64,000 bases of DNA from Rufibacter sp. DG15C (lineage in GTDB: Bacteria; Bacteroidota; Bacteroidia; Cytophagales; Hymenobacteraceae). The notes beneath the pieces are model-generated. The model saw nothing but the letters and a program-made list of their open reading frames with translations. It was not told the origin of the DNA and searched no databases. The translations under genes and the position numbers were made by a program. Where the stretch lies: NCBI RefSeq assembly GCF_001577755.1, contig NZ_CP010776.1:3906001-3970000 (forward strand), read 5' to 3'. Positions 35,905 to 43,216 of this stretch are shown here, piece by piece. Each line of letters opens with the position of its first letter. Position 1 is the stretch's first letter.

Positions 35905-36742
35905 AGTGCGACGTGTTTAAAATTTGTGTGATTTCTTTATTACCGGAAATGATGCCATTGAAAAGCAGTTCCAAGTCCACTCTGCTGTAAGCGCCTTCTG
36001 GGTTAGGAAGAATAGCGGTAATCCCCCTGACAGATTCTTCGGCATAGAGCACCTGTACTCCTTGGCTGGTGGGCACGGTGGTGAAGAGAAGCTTCTCGGC
36101 TATGGTATCCATCTCCTGGTTCACCACCACCTCACGGTCATGCAGGATGACCACGGTGTCTATGAGACTGTCCAGATCCCGCACCTGGTGGGTGGAAATG
36201 ACAATGCATCTTTCTAAGGTGAGCGCTCCCGCAATCAACTTTCTGAACTGTACTTTAGAAGGAATATCCAATCCGTTGGTAGGCTCATCTAACACTAGCA
36301 AATCTGTATTTGCCGCCAACCCGAAGGCGATCATCATTTTCTTCTGCTGTCCAAAAGACAAATCACTCAAGACGGCTTCTGAAGGCACTTCAAACTCCTT
36401 TAAGTAAGAATAGAAAGCATCATAATCAAAGCTTGGGTAGAAAGGAGCTGTGTAATGCACGTACTTCTTGGTGCTCAGCGATGGGACATGAAACTCCTCT
36501 GGCAGAAAAAACACGTTTTCTAGCATAGAAGGCAGCCGGTCAGAAGAGGTATAACCTTGCACCAGACAGGTTCCTTGTTGGGGAAAGGCTAACCCGACCA
36601 TGTTTTTAAGGAGAGAGGATTTTCCCGCCCCATTCTTGCCTAAGAGACCATAGATATGGCCTCGGGAGAGAATCAGGTTGAGGTTATGAAAGAGCAGCTT
36701 GTCTTTCTTATATCCAAAACTGAGGTTTTCTATATGTATCAT
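35888..36742 (-). CDS. ABC transporter ATP-binding protein
   Basis: A 284-residue ABC ATPase and first gene of the operon. Walker A is GLLGKNGAGKSSLL, the signature is LSFGQQKKMM, and Walker B is LLVLDEPTNGLD. The C-terminal part (about 200-284) is a variable extension. It couples ATP hydrolysis to a permease encoded immediately downstream. By gene order and the YtrA-like regulator it may export or detoxify a cell-envelope-active compound. The substrate is unknown. Confidence 0.93.
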   Translation of the reverse strand: MIHIENLSFGYKKDKLLFHNLNLILSRGHIYGLLGKNGAGKSSLLKNMVGLAFPQQGTCLVQGYTSSDRLPSMLENVFFLPEEFHVPSLSTKKYVHYTAPFYPSFDYDAFYSYLKEFEVPSEAVLSDLSFGQQKKMMIAFGLAANTDLLVLDEPTNGLDIPSKVQFRKLIAGALTLERCIVISTHQVRDLDSLIDTVVILHDREVVVNQEMDTIAEKLLFTTVPTSQGVQVLYAEESVRGITAILPNPEGAYSRVDLELLFNGIISGNKEITQILNTSHYAPTI

Positions 36743-36754
36743 GCCTAAACATTA

Positions 36755-36778
36755 AGTGTATTACTTACCTAGTACACT
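36755..36778. promoter_or_regulatory. Candidate GntR (YtrA-like) operator
   Basis: AGTGTA, 12 nt, TACACT: 9 of 12 base pairs are symmetrical over 24 nt. It lies just downstream of the -7 element, over the expected transcription start of the ABC operon. From memory, the Bacillus YtrA operator is AGTGTA-N13-AACACT, very similar. The match is strong but the assignment is inferred. Confidence 0.7.
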
Positions 36779-36779
36779 A

Positions 36780-36810
36780 CAAAAGTATTGACACTTTCCT
36801 CAAATCCAAA
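36780..36810 (-). promoter_or_regulatory. Bacteroidota promoter of the ABC/GntR operon
   Basis: On the minus strand TTTG (36810-36807), 19 nt, TACTTTTG (36787-36780): an exact match to TTTG-N19-TAnnTTTG. The predicted start falls at about 36773, inside the candidate operator. Confidence 0.75.
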
Positions 36811-36844
36811 TATTCAATGAAATTTATATTAAACTCACACTCTA

Positions 36845-36883
36845 CTTTTGACCTATTTCCACCAAAACAGCCTAAAAACAAAG
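36845..36883. repeat. Dispersed intergenic palindrome, copy 15
   Basis: Left CTTTTGACCTATTTCC, right AAAACAGCCTAAAAACAAAG. It is imperfect and lies in the 145-nt gap between two minus-strand genes, directly after the MsrB-like gene. Confidence 0.7.
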
Positions 36884-36887
36884 ATTA

Positions 36888-37235
36888 TTAATTCTCATCC
36901 ATTGAAGTTTTTACTTTTAAAGTTTCAATAGGCATAAACTGAATGGCTTCACCATTGATACAGTACCTCACTTGGCTTTGCGTTCTGAGGTCCGGGAATA
37001 AATGGCCCAGGTGCTGGCCGCACCTATGACAAAGCAATTGAATTCGTTCGCGGTCATATGTTTGAAGTAGTTTTTGCTGGACGTGATCTTCTAAGTGTCC
37101 CCAGAAGCTAGGAAACCCTGTCTTGGAGTCAAACTTCTGCGCAGCAGAAAACAGGGTTTCACCGCAAGAACTGCACACATAAATACCTCGCTCTTTTCCT
37201 TGCTTTTCCCAGTCTATTATGCGGTTCTCAAACAT
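36888..37235 (-). CDS. MsrB-like methionine-R-sulfoxide reductase (atypical)
   Basis: A 115-residue MsrB-fold protein. It has two zinc CxxC pairs (CSSCG and CHRCG), a GFPSFWGHL segment and a catalytic-type RYCINGEA near the C terminus. Typical MsrB has RYCINS, so this copy has Gly at the Ser position. It has no signal peptide. It would reduce methionine-R-sulfoxide in proteins, unless the changed site lowers activity. A canonical MsrB-type gene lies next to it (37386). Confidence 0.82.
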   Translation of the reverse strand: MFENRIIDWEKQGKERGIYVCSSCGETLFSAAQKFDSKTGFPSFWGHLEDHVQQKLLQTYDRERIQLLCHRCGQHLGHLFPDLRTQSQVRYCINGEAIQFMPIETLKVKTSMDEN

Positions 37236-37320
37236 AGTATATGAGTAATTTGGCCATCGTTAATGTTAGAAGCCACCAGGTAATAAATACCCTAGAAGGG
37301 AATTGATACGAGTGCTTGCC

Positions 37321-37368
37321 AAATCACAAAAGCCCCTGGCAAATACTTACCAGGGGCTTTTGTGATTT
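37321..37368 (-). terminator. Terminator hairpin after msrB
   Basis: A perfect 19-bp stem (AAATCACAAAAGCCCCTGG and its complement) with a 10-nt loop, 17 nt past the minus-strand stop at 37386. Confidence 0.85.
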
Positions 37369-37385
37369 TGATGAATTTTTCAATT

Positions 37386-37772
37386 TTAGACTTCCTTCTT
37401 CTCTGGCACAAAAGCCATGGAGATGGAATTGACGCAGTGGCGGGTGTTTTTGGCAGTGAAGCGCTCTCCTAAAAAGACGTGGCCCAAGTGACCACCGCAG
37501 TTGGAGCAAACAATCTCAGTGCGGCTGCCGTCGGCGTCTGGGACGCGGGTAACGGCACCGGGTATCTCATCATCAAAGCTGGGCCAGCCGCAATGCGCAT
37601 CAAACTTGTCCTCTGAGCGGTACAAAGGCGCGTTGCATCTTCGGCAGACATAGGTACCTGGCTCCTTGACGTGGTAAAGCTTGCCCGTAAACGGGCGTTC
37701 CGTTCCTTTGCGCAAGATGACGTATTCTTCTTCGGGGGTGAGGTCGTTGTATTTCTTTTCTTCGTTTTCCAT
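37386..37772 (-). CDS. msrB: Peptide-methionine (R)-S-oxide reductase MsrB
   Basis: A 128-residue protein starting at the ATG at 37772. An upstream in-frame start would add 26 residues without homology. It has zinc sites CRRC and [13 protein letters not shown], and the catalytic [11 protein letters not shown] motif. It reduces the R-epimer of methionine sulfoxide in proteins using thioredoxin. No signal peptide. The neighbouring paralog at 36888 has a changed active-site context. A terminator separates the two. Confidence 0.92.
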   Translation of the reverse strand: MENEEKKYNDLTPEEEYVILRKGTERPFTGKLYHVKEPGTYVCRRCNAPLYRSEDKFDAHCGWPSFDDEIPGAVTRVPDADGSRTEIVCSNCGGHLGHVFLGERFTAKNTRHCVNSISMAFVPEKKEV

Positions 37773-37864
37773 GACGTGTGTTTTCCTGTACAATACTACT
37801 GCAGAATGGTAAAAGGCGTTGCTTTTGGGGCGTATCCTGAAAGATACCAACGCAGATTTAGTCT

Positions 37865-37901
37865 GTTTTTGGCCTATTTCTATGAAAACAGGTCAAAAAC
37901 G
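37865..37901. repeat. Dispersed intergenic palindrome, copy 16
   Basis: Left GTTTTTGGCCTATTTC, loop TAT, right GAAAACAGGTCAAAAAC. It lies in the gap between two minus-strand genes. Confidence 0.85.
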
Positions 37902-37937
37902 GCATTTGTTTTAAAGGAGGATGAGTGGTGACGCTTA

Positions 37938-38315
37938 TTATAAAACATGGTGCGCCAGGACATTCTGCACGTCATAGACGTTCACGCTCTTGTTAAACTT
38001 CTTCCTGATGCTGGGATTGGCTTCGCTGGAAATCCAGATTTTGAGTTCCGCGTCCAGCTCAAACGTCCCCGAGGTCTCCACGCTGAACCTTGAAATGCTT
38101 TTATAGGAAATGGAGAGGTATTCTACTTTACTGCCGGTAAGACCTTGGTGGTCTACCAGGATAAGGCGTTTGGTAGTAAAAACAAACGTATCCCTGAGCA
38201 GTTTAAAGCCCAGCTCAATGTCCTCGTCTGGGGTTAAAAGTTTACCATAGTCCTTTAACAGATTCTCTTTGGACACAGCACCGGCGTTGCCCAAAATTGC
38301 GGAGAAAATTCCCAT
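37938..38315 (-). CDS. PH-domain protein (bacterial PH, YvlB/PF08000-type)
   Basis: A 125-residue single-domain protein: LTPDEDIELGFKLLRDTFVFTTKRLILVD, then SISYKSISRFSVETSG, and a C-terminal helix. This is the bacterial pleckstrin-homology fold of the PF08000 group. It is cytoplasmic. Function of these small PH proteins is not established. They may bind proteins or lipids. Confidence 0.85.
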   Translation of the reverse strand: MGIFSAILGNAGAVSKENLLKDYGKLLTPDEDIELGFKLLRDTFVFTTKRLILVDHQGLTGSKVEYLSISYKSISRFSVETSGTFELDAELKIWISSEANPSIRKKFNKSVNVYDVQNVLAHHVL

Positions 38316-38385
38316 AGGTGTTTTATGCTTTTAATGGTGGATTAGATAATGGAAGAAGGCTAGCGCAATGCAAGTATCTGTAATT

Positions 38386-39330
38386 CTAAGCTTTGGTAGT
38401 TACTTTTTTAGGAAGCAGAGACTCATCTCGTTCCAGATTCTTCCGGTCCCAGTTGGCCAATTTTGCGCCAGCGCGGTAGGTGCTTTGCAGAAAGTCCCAG
38501 ACCATTTGTTCTGGGTCTTCGGCTTGTTGCACTGCTTGGTAGGGCAAAATGTATTCACCTAAGGTAGGATGGTAATAAGCTTCCTGGGGCTGCACCGAAG
38601 CCGTTTTATAACCCTCTGGCTCTGGGTAATGGTAGCTGTAAAAGGCTGGCAAAGGCAGCGACTCATTGCCTGGCCAGAAGCCGCAACTGCTTACCTCTTG
38701 GGAGTACGCCTCTTGGGCCACCCAGTCAGGCAGGTTAGGAACGCCGCCGGGATGCTTTGGCGCCGGTTTCCCAGAAAAGCGCGTGACCGCCAAATCAAAA
38801 CTTCCCCAGAACAAATGTACGGGACTGCATTTGCCGGTAAATTCAGCCCTGAATTTTGCTAAAATCTCTTGGGCCAGCAAGAAAGCCGCGTGCAACTGTG
38901 TGGTTTGGGCTGGGTTATAGGTGGCATGTATATTATCCTCTGGGAACGGAATGGCATTTTCTAGTTCATTGGGCGTGGTGTTGATCTGGATGGGAATGCC
39001 TACTTCTTCTAAGGTGCTCATTAGCAGTGCATAGAAACCAGCCACAGACAGGTTGGCCAGGTCAAAAGCCCGCTGTTCTCCCAAACTGGTCACCACTTGG
39101 ACTTGGTGCACCCTAAAATCAAAGTTAATCTGAAAATGCTTTTTGCCTGCGGGCAGGTCGCCGGTGGTAAAACCCGAAGGGGTCAATTGCAGGGTCACGT
39201 GCCAGGAATGGTTTACCCAAGGCAGCTGCCCCAGTTTGATTTTACCCACTATCTGGCACCAAAGGTGAAGCGTCTGGTAGGTGTCCTTGGCTTCTTCATA
39301 AGACAGTTCTGGCCATTGCTGTTTTTCCAT
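38386..39330 (-). CDS. DUF5996 family protein
   Basis: A 314-residue cytoplasmic protein. Diagnostic blocks are WPELSYEEAKDTYQTLHLW near the start, NHSWHVTLQLTPSG, VHLFWGSFDLAVTRFSG in the middle, and FWPGNESLPLPAFYSYHYPEP. These match DUF5996. No catalytic site is evident. The gene stands alone and is separated from the next by a terminator-bearing gap. Confidence 0.87.
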   Translation of the reverse strand: MEKQQWPELSYEEAKDTYQTLHLWCQIVGKIKLGQLPWVNHSWHVTLQLTPSGFTTGDLPAGKKHFQINFDFRVHQVQVVTSLGEQRAFDLANLSVAGFYALLMSTLEEVGIPIQINTTPNELENAIPFPEDNIHATYNPAQTTQLHAAFLLAQEILAKFRAEFTGKCSPVHLFWGSFDLAVTRFSGKPAPKHPGGVPNLPDWVAQEAYSQEVSSCGFWPGNESLPLPAFYSYHYPEPEGYKTASVQPQEAYYHPTLGEYILPYQAVQQAEDPEQMVWDFLQSTYRAGAKLANWDRKNLERDESLLPKKVTTKA

Positions 39331-39486
39331 GCTTACTTAAACGAGAAGGATCCAATTTTGGCTTTTAAGAATCATGTTTTTAGATGATTAGAAAATAAAA
39401 TCTTGTTGTAGATATGAGCAAGAAGATATACCGGCTGCTTCACCTTTCGCTTAAGATATTACTAAACAATTAATGGTAAACGCAAA

Positions 39487-39530
39487 ACTCCCGCAGCAGC
39501 CACAAGAATCAATGTGGCTGCTGCGGGAGT
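39487..39530 (-). terminator. Terminator of the Asn-rich secreted protein gene
   Basis: An 18-bp stem (ACTCCCGCAGCAGCCACA and its complement), 42 nt past the minus-strand stop. The T tract is weak. Confidence 0.75.
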
Positions 39531-39571
39531 AGATGGAAGCAATTGTGCTTTCTTGTAGTAGTTGAAAGGGT

Positions 39572-40201
39572 TTAGTCTTGCAACGCGCCCAAAGCTCTGC
39601 CTTCGTTTATCTTTTCTTCCAAGACCTGCACGGCACGCTCAGTGCGTTCAATCCGGGCCTTCTTCTCATTGTACTGCGCATCTGTCAGCTTTTTGCCTGA
39701 ACGGTCTTTTTCAAGGGCCTCTCTGGCTTTGGCTATTTTGGTTCTGGCGTCCTTAACTTTCTTATCGCCTTCCACTACAGAATTGTCCAAGCGTTCTCTG
39801 CGCTGCTCGCCGGTCAGTCTGGCTTGCGTGGCACGCTGCTGCCCAAACTCCCGTCCAGACAAATCGCCTTTGTCTTTACCGTAAGCGTTGCCTTCGTTGT
39901 CCTGGGCTACTTTGTCCTTGTCGCGATTTTGGTTGTTGTTGTTGTTGTTGTTGTTACCTGCCTTGTCCCTGTTTTGATTGCCATTGTTTTTAAGGGAATT
40001 AGCATTGTTACCGCGGCCTTTCTCCTTGGCTTGGTCAGACTTGCCTTTTTGTTTCAAGTTCTTGTCCTGGTCGTCATGGCCTTGGTTGGCTTCTTTCTTA
40101 TTCTGGCCTTTCCCCTGCTGGGCAGAAGAAACAAACGGAGCAAACGCTGTAAGGCAGGCACCTAGGGCCAAACCCAGTATTACTTTTTGGTTCGTTTTCA
40201 T
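39572..40201 (-). CDS. Secreted Asn/Lys-rich low-complexity protein
   Basis: A 209-residue protein with a signal peptide (about 1-27, ending VSSAQ). A charged Asn-, Gln- and Lys-rich segment follows, including a run of eight Asn encoded by a GTT/AAC triplet repeat (39930-39957). The second half forms a charged alpha-helix (about 125-205, SGREFGQQRATQARLTGEQR and beyond) that is probably a coiled coil. It is probably periplasmic or secreted, with disorder in the middle. I recognise no family. A small lipoprotein gene lies upstream in the same direction. Confidence 0.75.
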   Translation of the reverse strand: MKTNQKVILGLALGACLTAFAPFVSSAQQGKGQNKKEANQGHDDQDKNLKQKGKSDQAKEKGRGNNANSLKNNGNQNRDKAGNNNNNNNNQNRDKDKVAQDNEGNAYGKDKGDLSGREFGQQRATQARLTGEQRRERLDNSVVEGDKKVKDARTKIAKAREALEKDRSGKKLTDAQYNEKKARIERTERAVQVLEEKINEGRALGALQD

Positions 40202-40213
40202 AGGGTTGCTTGG

Positions 40214-40417
40214 TTACAAATCGTTTAACAAAGAGTCTACTTCCTCAGTGGCGGTTTCAATTTCGGTGGTGGTGGTTTCCACTTTGGTAGAATCTACCAC
40301 CGTGGTGGCCTGGTCTGTGACGGTGGTTTCTGTGGTGTTCACCTTTTTCTCGGTCTTCTCAGTGCAGCCAAAGGCCAGTACACTTAACGTGGCCAAGGCC
40401 ATCATTTTGCTTTTCAT
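40214..40417 (-). CDS. Small Thr/Val-rich lipoprotein
   Basis: A 67-residue peptide with a lipoprotein signal (MKSKMMALATLSVLAFGC) and a low-complexity Thr/Val/Glu mature part (TTVVDSTKVETTTTEIETAT). It starts 13 nt upstream of the Asn-rich protein gene and is probably co-transcribed. It has a clear lipobox Cys. Function unknown. Confidence 0.7.
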   Translation of the reverse strand: MKSKMMALATLSVLAFGCTEKTEKKVNTTETTVTDQATTVVDSTKVETTTTEIETATEEVDSLLNDL

Positions 40418-40667
40418 AGTTTCTATAGTTGGTTGGGCTTTCTAATTGCCTTACAGTAAGGCCTTAAACGAATGTAAACAATTTTGGCTGTCTTTCTTCA
40501 AGGTATCGTTATTAGAGAATAGTCTCGTAATTATTTTATCCTGCCTTCTTTTTGATGGAATAGGGTTCACTTGCCTATCCATTTTCACGGGTGTGCGTAT
40601 GGTAAAACAGTTTTCAGAAACGGCCTCTTTTAAATTGCAAAAGCTGCCATAACCCCAACGTCTTGCC

Positions 40668-41444
40668 ATGAAGATTGCTACCTATAATGTGAATGGAATC
40701 AGTGCCCGCCTGCCCGTCTTGTTGCGATGGTTGCAAGAAACTGCACCAGATGTGGCCTGCTTGCAGGAGCTTAAAGCACCCGAAGAAAAGTTTCCCTTAC
40801 AGGCTATTCAGGATGCTGGGTATGAAGCCATCTGGCACGGACAAAAAAGCTGGAACGGAGTGGCCATTCTATCTAAGATTGGCAAACCAGAAGAACTGCG
40901 TAAAGGCCTACCTGGCAACGATGAGGATGACCAAAGCCGGTACATAGAAGCGAAGGTAAATGGCGTCATCATTGCCTGTCTGTATTTACCCAACGGCAAC
41001 CCCGCCCCCGGCCCAAAGTTTGACTACAAGTTGCGCTGGATGGAGCATTTTACCAAGCACGCCGCCACTCTTCTGGCCTCAAAAGAACCCGTAGTGTTAA
41101 CCGGCGACTACAACGTGATTCCTACAGAAGTAGACGCCTACAAACCTGAGCGCTGGGTTGAAGATGCCTTGTTTAGACCAGAGACCCGGGCCGCTTTTCA
41201 AGAGTTGCTGGCACAGGGCTGGACAGATGCTATTAGGTACTTGCACCCAACAGAAACCATCTATACCTATTTTGATTACTTCAGGAATGCTTTTGCCAGA
41301 AACGCCGGGCTTCGCATTGACCATTTCCTGCTGAGCCCCGATTTAAAAGACAGACTGAAAGCCGCCGGCGTGGACCGTGATACCCGGGGTTGGGAAAAAT
41401 CAAGCGACCACGCCCCTGTATGGATTGAACTGACAGACAAGTAG
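40668..41444 (+). CDS. xth: Exodeoxyribonuclease III
   Basis: A 258-residue EEP-fold nuclease, an AP-endonuclease and 3'-5' exonuclease of base excision repair. Motifs MKIATYNVNGISARLP, LQELKAPEEKFP, TGDYNVIP, RIDHFLLS and SDHAPVWIEL give the metal and catalytic residues in the expected order. It is cytoplasmic. It stands alone, convergent with rlmF, with no strong terminator between. Confidence 0.95.
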   Translation: MKIATYNVNGISARLPVLLRWLQETAPDVACLQELKAPEEKFPLQAIQDAGYEAIWHGQKSWNGVAILSKIGKPEELRKGLPGNDEDDQSRYIEAKVNGVIIACLYLPNGNPAPGPKFDYKLRWMEHFTKHAATLLASKEPVVLTGDYNVIPTEVDAYKPERWVEDALFRPETRAAFQELLAQGWTDAIRYLHPTETIYTYFDYFRNAFARNAGLRIDHFLLSPDLKDRLKAAGVDRDTRGWEKSSDHAPVWIELTDK

Positions 41445-41532
41445 GGAAAAGCGAATTACAACTAGGCTTTACCATCCTAGAGCATGTTTGATTCTTGCGA
41501 TCGCCTAGCAAATTAGCAAAGGATAATAATCT

Positions 41533-42513
41533 CTACTTCCATCTGGTTTCTATCCAGTTTTTTTGTTGGGCTGGGGTTAAAAAGGTCCAGGCAATGACCC
41601 TGCTGGCTTTGTTCCCCTGGCTCATAGGAATGGTCTTCACTTCTAAGGCACCTGCCGCTTGTAGCGCTTTATGCACCCTGGCAACATTAGCCTGCTTAGA
41701 AACCAAGGTAGAAAACCAAAAACAGGAAGAGGAAAACTCCTTGCTCTGACGGACCATGTTGTCAATAAAAGCAGGTTCGCCGCCCGCGCACCACAGCTCA
41801 TTGCTCTGTCCTCCAAAATTAAGGACTGCTTTAGAGACCCGCTGCTGTTTCAAGTTGCTCACCTTGCGCTTAGACCCCGCCTGCGCTTCTGCCGCCGATG
41901 CATGGAATGGCGGGTTACAGACAGTCACATCCACATATTCCCCTGGGGGTAGTATGCCTTTGAAAATATCCTTTGGGTTGGGTTGGCGCCTGATTTCTAC
42001 ATGCCCTTTTAAGGCTGGGTTCTGCGCTACAATCTTTTGGGCAGAGGAAAGGGATACCGGGTCAATGTCTGCGCCTATAAACCCCCATCCATATTCTTGA
42101 TGCCCAATGATAGGGTACACGCAATTGGCGCCCACGCCCACATCCAAACACGTAATTTTATCTCCTTTGGGGATTTTTTGGTTTAGACCAACACGTGCGG
42201 CGCTTTCGGCTAGCAGGTCTGCCATGTGATGGAGGTAGTCTGCTCTTCCCGGAATGGGCGGGCATAGATATCCTTCAGGTATGTCCCAAAAGGCTAGTTT
42301 GTAAAAGTGTTGGAGTAAGGCCTTGTTCAGGGCCTTGACCGCAGCCGGATTAAAGAAATCTATAGAAGCGTCTTTGTACTCGTTCAACCGCACATAGCGC
42401 TCCAATTCAGGGTTGGTTTTGATGAGTTTTTTAAAATCATACCGGGCCCGGTGCTTGTTTCTGGGATGCAACTCAAACTTCTCTTCGGGATGGATTTTCT
42501 TTTTAGGAAGCAT
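41533..42513 (-). CDS. rlmF: 23S rRNA (adenine1618-N6)-methyltransferase RlmF
   Basis: A 326-residue SAM-dependent methyltransferase. The SAM motif is CLDVGVGANCVYPIIGH with GADID after it, and the catalytic NPPFH loop reads CNPPFHAS. The N terminus (EEKFELHPRNKHRARYDFKKL) is characteristic of RlmF, which modifies A1618 of 23S rRNA. It is cytoplasmic. The RidA gene upstream is 18 nt away and may be in the same unit. Confidence 0.93.
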   Translation of the reverse strand: MLPKKKIHPEEKFELHPRNKHRARYDFKKLIKTNPELERYVRLNEYKDASIDFFNPAAVKALNKALLQHFYKLAFWDIPEGYLCPPIPGRADYLHHMADLLAESAARVGLNQKIPKGDKITCLDVGVGANCVYPIIGHQEYGWGFIGADIDPVSLSSAQKIVAQNPALKGHVEIRRQPNPKDIFKGILPPGEYVDVTVCNPPFHASAAEAQAGSKRKVSNLKQQRVSKAVLNFGGQSNELWCAGGEPAFIDNMVRQSKEFSSSCFWFSTLVSKQANVARVHKALQAAGALEVKTIPMSQGNKASRVIAWTFLTPAQQKNWIETRWK

Positions 42514-42531
42514 GAGGTACGTTATTTGTCT

Positions 42532-42999
42532 TCAATGATAATCTGGAAATGAAAGTCCGGCGGATAAGTTTTGTTTTTGAATGGTTATCCTGCCTGCAAC
42601 TGGCAGCAAATCCTGTAGCTTGCTTCTTCTGGCAATCATTTCTAATTCAACCTGGGCACCCAACGGCAGAGACGCCACGCCAATGGTAGTGCGCGCCGGA
42701 TATGGGGCTGAAAACTGCTGGGCGTACACTGTGTTCATGGCCTCAAAATGGGCCATGTCCGTCAAAAACACATTGACTTTGACCACATGATTGGGGGTCA
42801 AGCCTGCCGCAGCCAGCACATTGAACAGGTTTTTGAAACACTGCTCAGTCTGCGCGCTGATGTCTCCTTCAATCAATTTACCGGTCTCTGCCGCTATAGG
42901 TGTTTGCCCGGAAAGATAAAGAAGGTCTGAGGTGGCCACCGCATGCGAATAAGGTCCTACAGATACGGCACCGCGGGCGGTGAATGCTTCTCTTTGCAT
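42532..42999 (-). CDS. RidA family protein
   Basis: A 155-residue RidA (YjgF/YER057c/UK114) protein. It has GPYSHAVATSDLLYLSGQTP, a middle VVKVNVFLTDMAHFEAMNTVY, and the end motif PARTTIGVASLPLGAQVELEMIA with the conserved Arg and Glu for 2-aminoacrylate hydrolysis. About 25 extra residues follow the usual end. It probably removes reactive enamine and imine intermediates. Confidence 0.9.
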   Translation of the reverse strand: MQREAFTARGAVSVGPYSHAVATSDLLYLSGQTPIAAETGKLIEGDISAQTEQCFKNLFNVLAAAGLTPNHVVKVNVFLTDMAHFEAMNTVYAQQFSAPYPARTTIGVASLPLGAQVELEMIARRSKLQDLLPVAGRITIQKQNLSAGLSFPDYH

Positions 43000-43144
43000 A
43001 AGGTTAGACGGTTAAGGTAAGTAAAGGTAAAGCTCTTTGGCCAGATGGTAAGTCCCTAAGGATGATCCAAAGCTATTCCAAAGCAAATCAGGTAATTCAC
43101 TTATTCAGCCAAAAGATTAAAGAAGGAATAAATTAGTATAACGT

Positions 43145-43196
43145 ATAAAGCCGTTTTTGGCCTGGATTCTCAAAAACAGGCCAAAAACGGCTTTAT
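43145..43196. repeat. Dispersed intergenic palindrome, copy 17, with 7-bp private arms
   Basis: Left arm CGTTTTTGGCCTGGATTC and right AAAACAGGCCAAAAACG, with outer ATAAAGC and GCTTTAT exactly complementary. It lies 21 nt beyond the S41 peptidase stop (minus strand) and is probably also its terminator. Confidence 0.88.
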
Positions 43197-43216
43197 GGAT
43201 TCTGAGCTAATTACGC

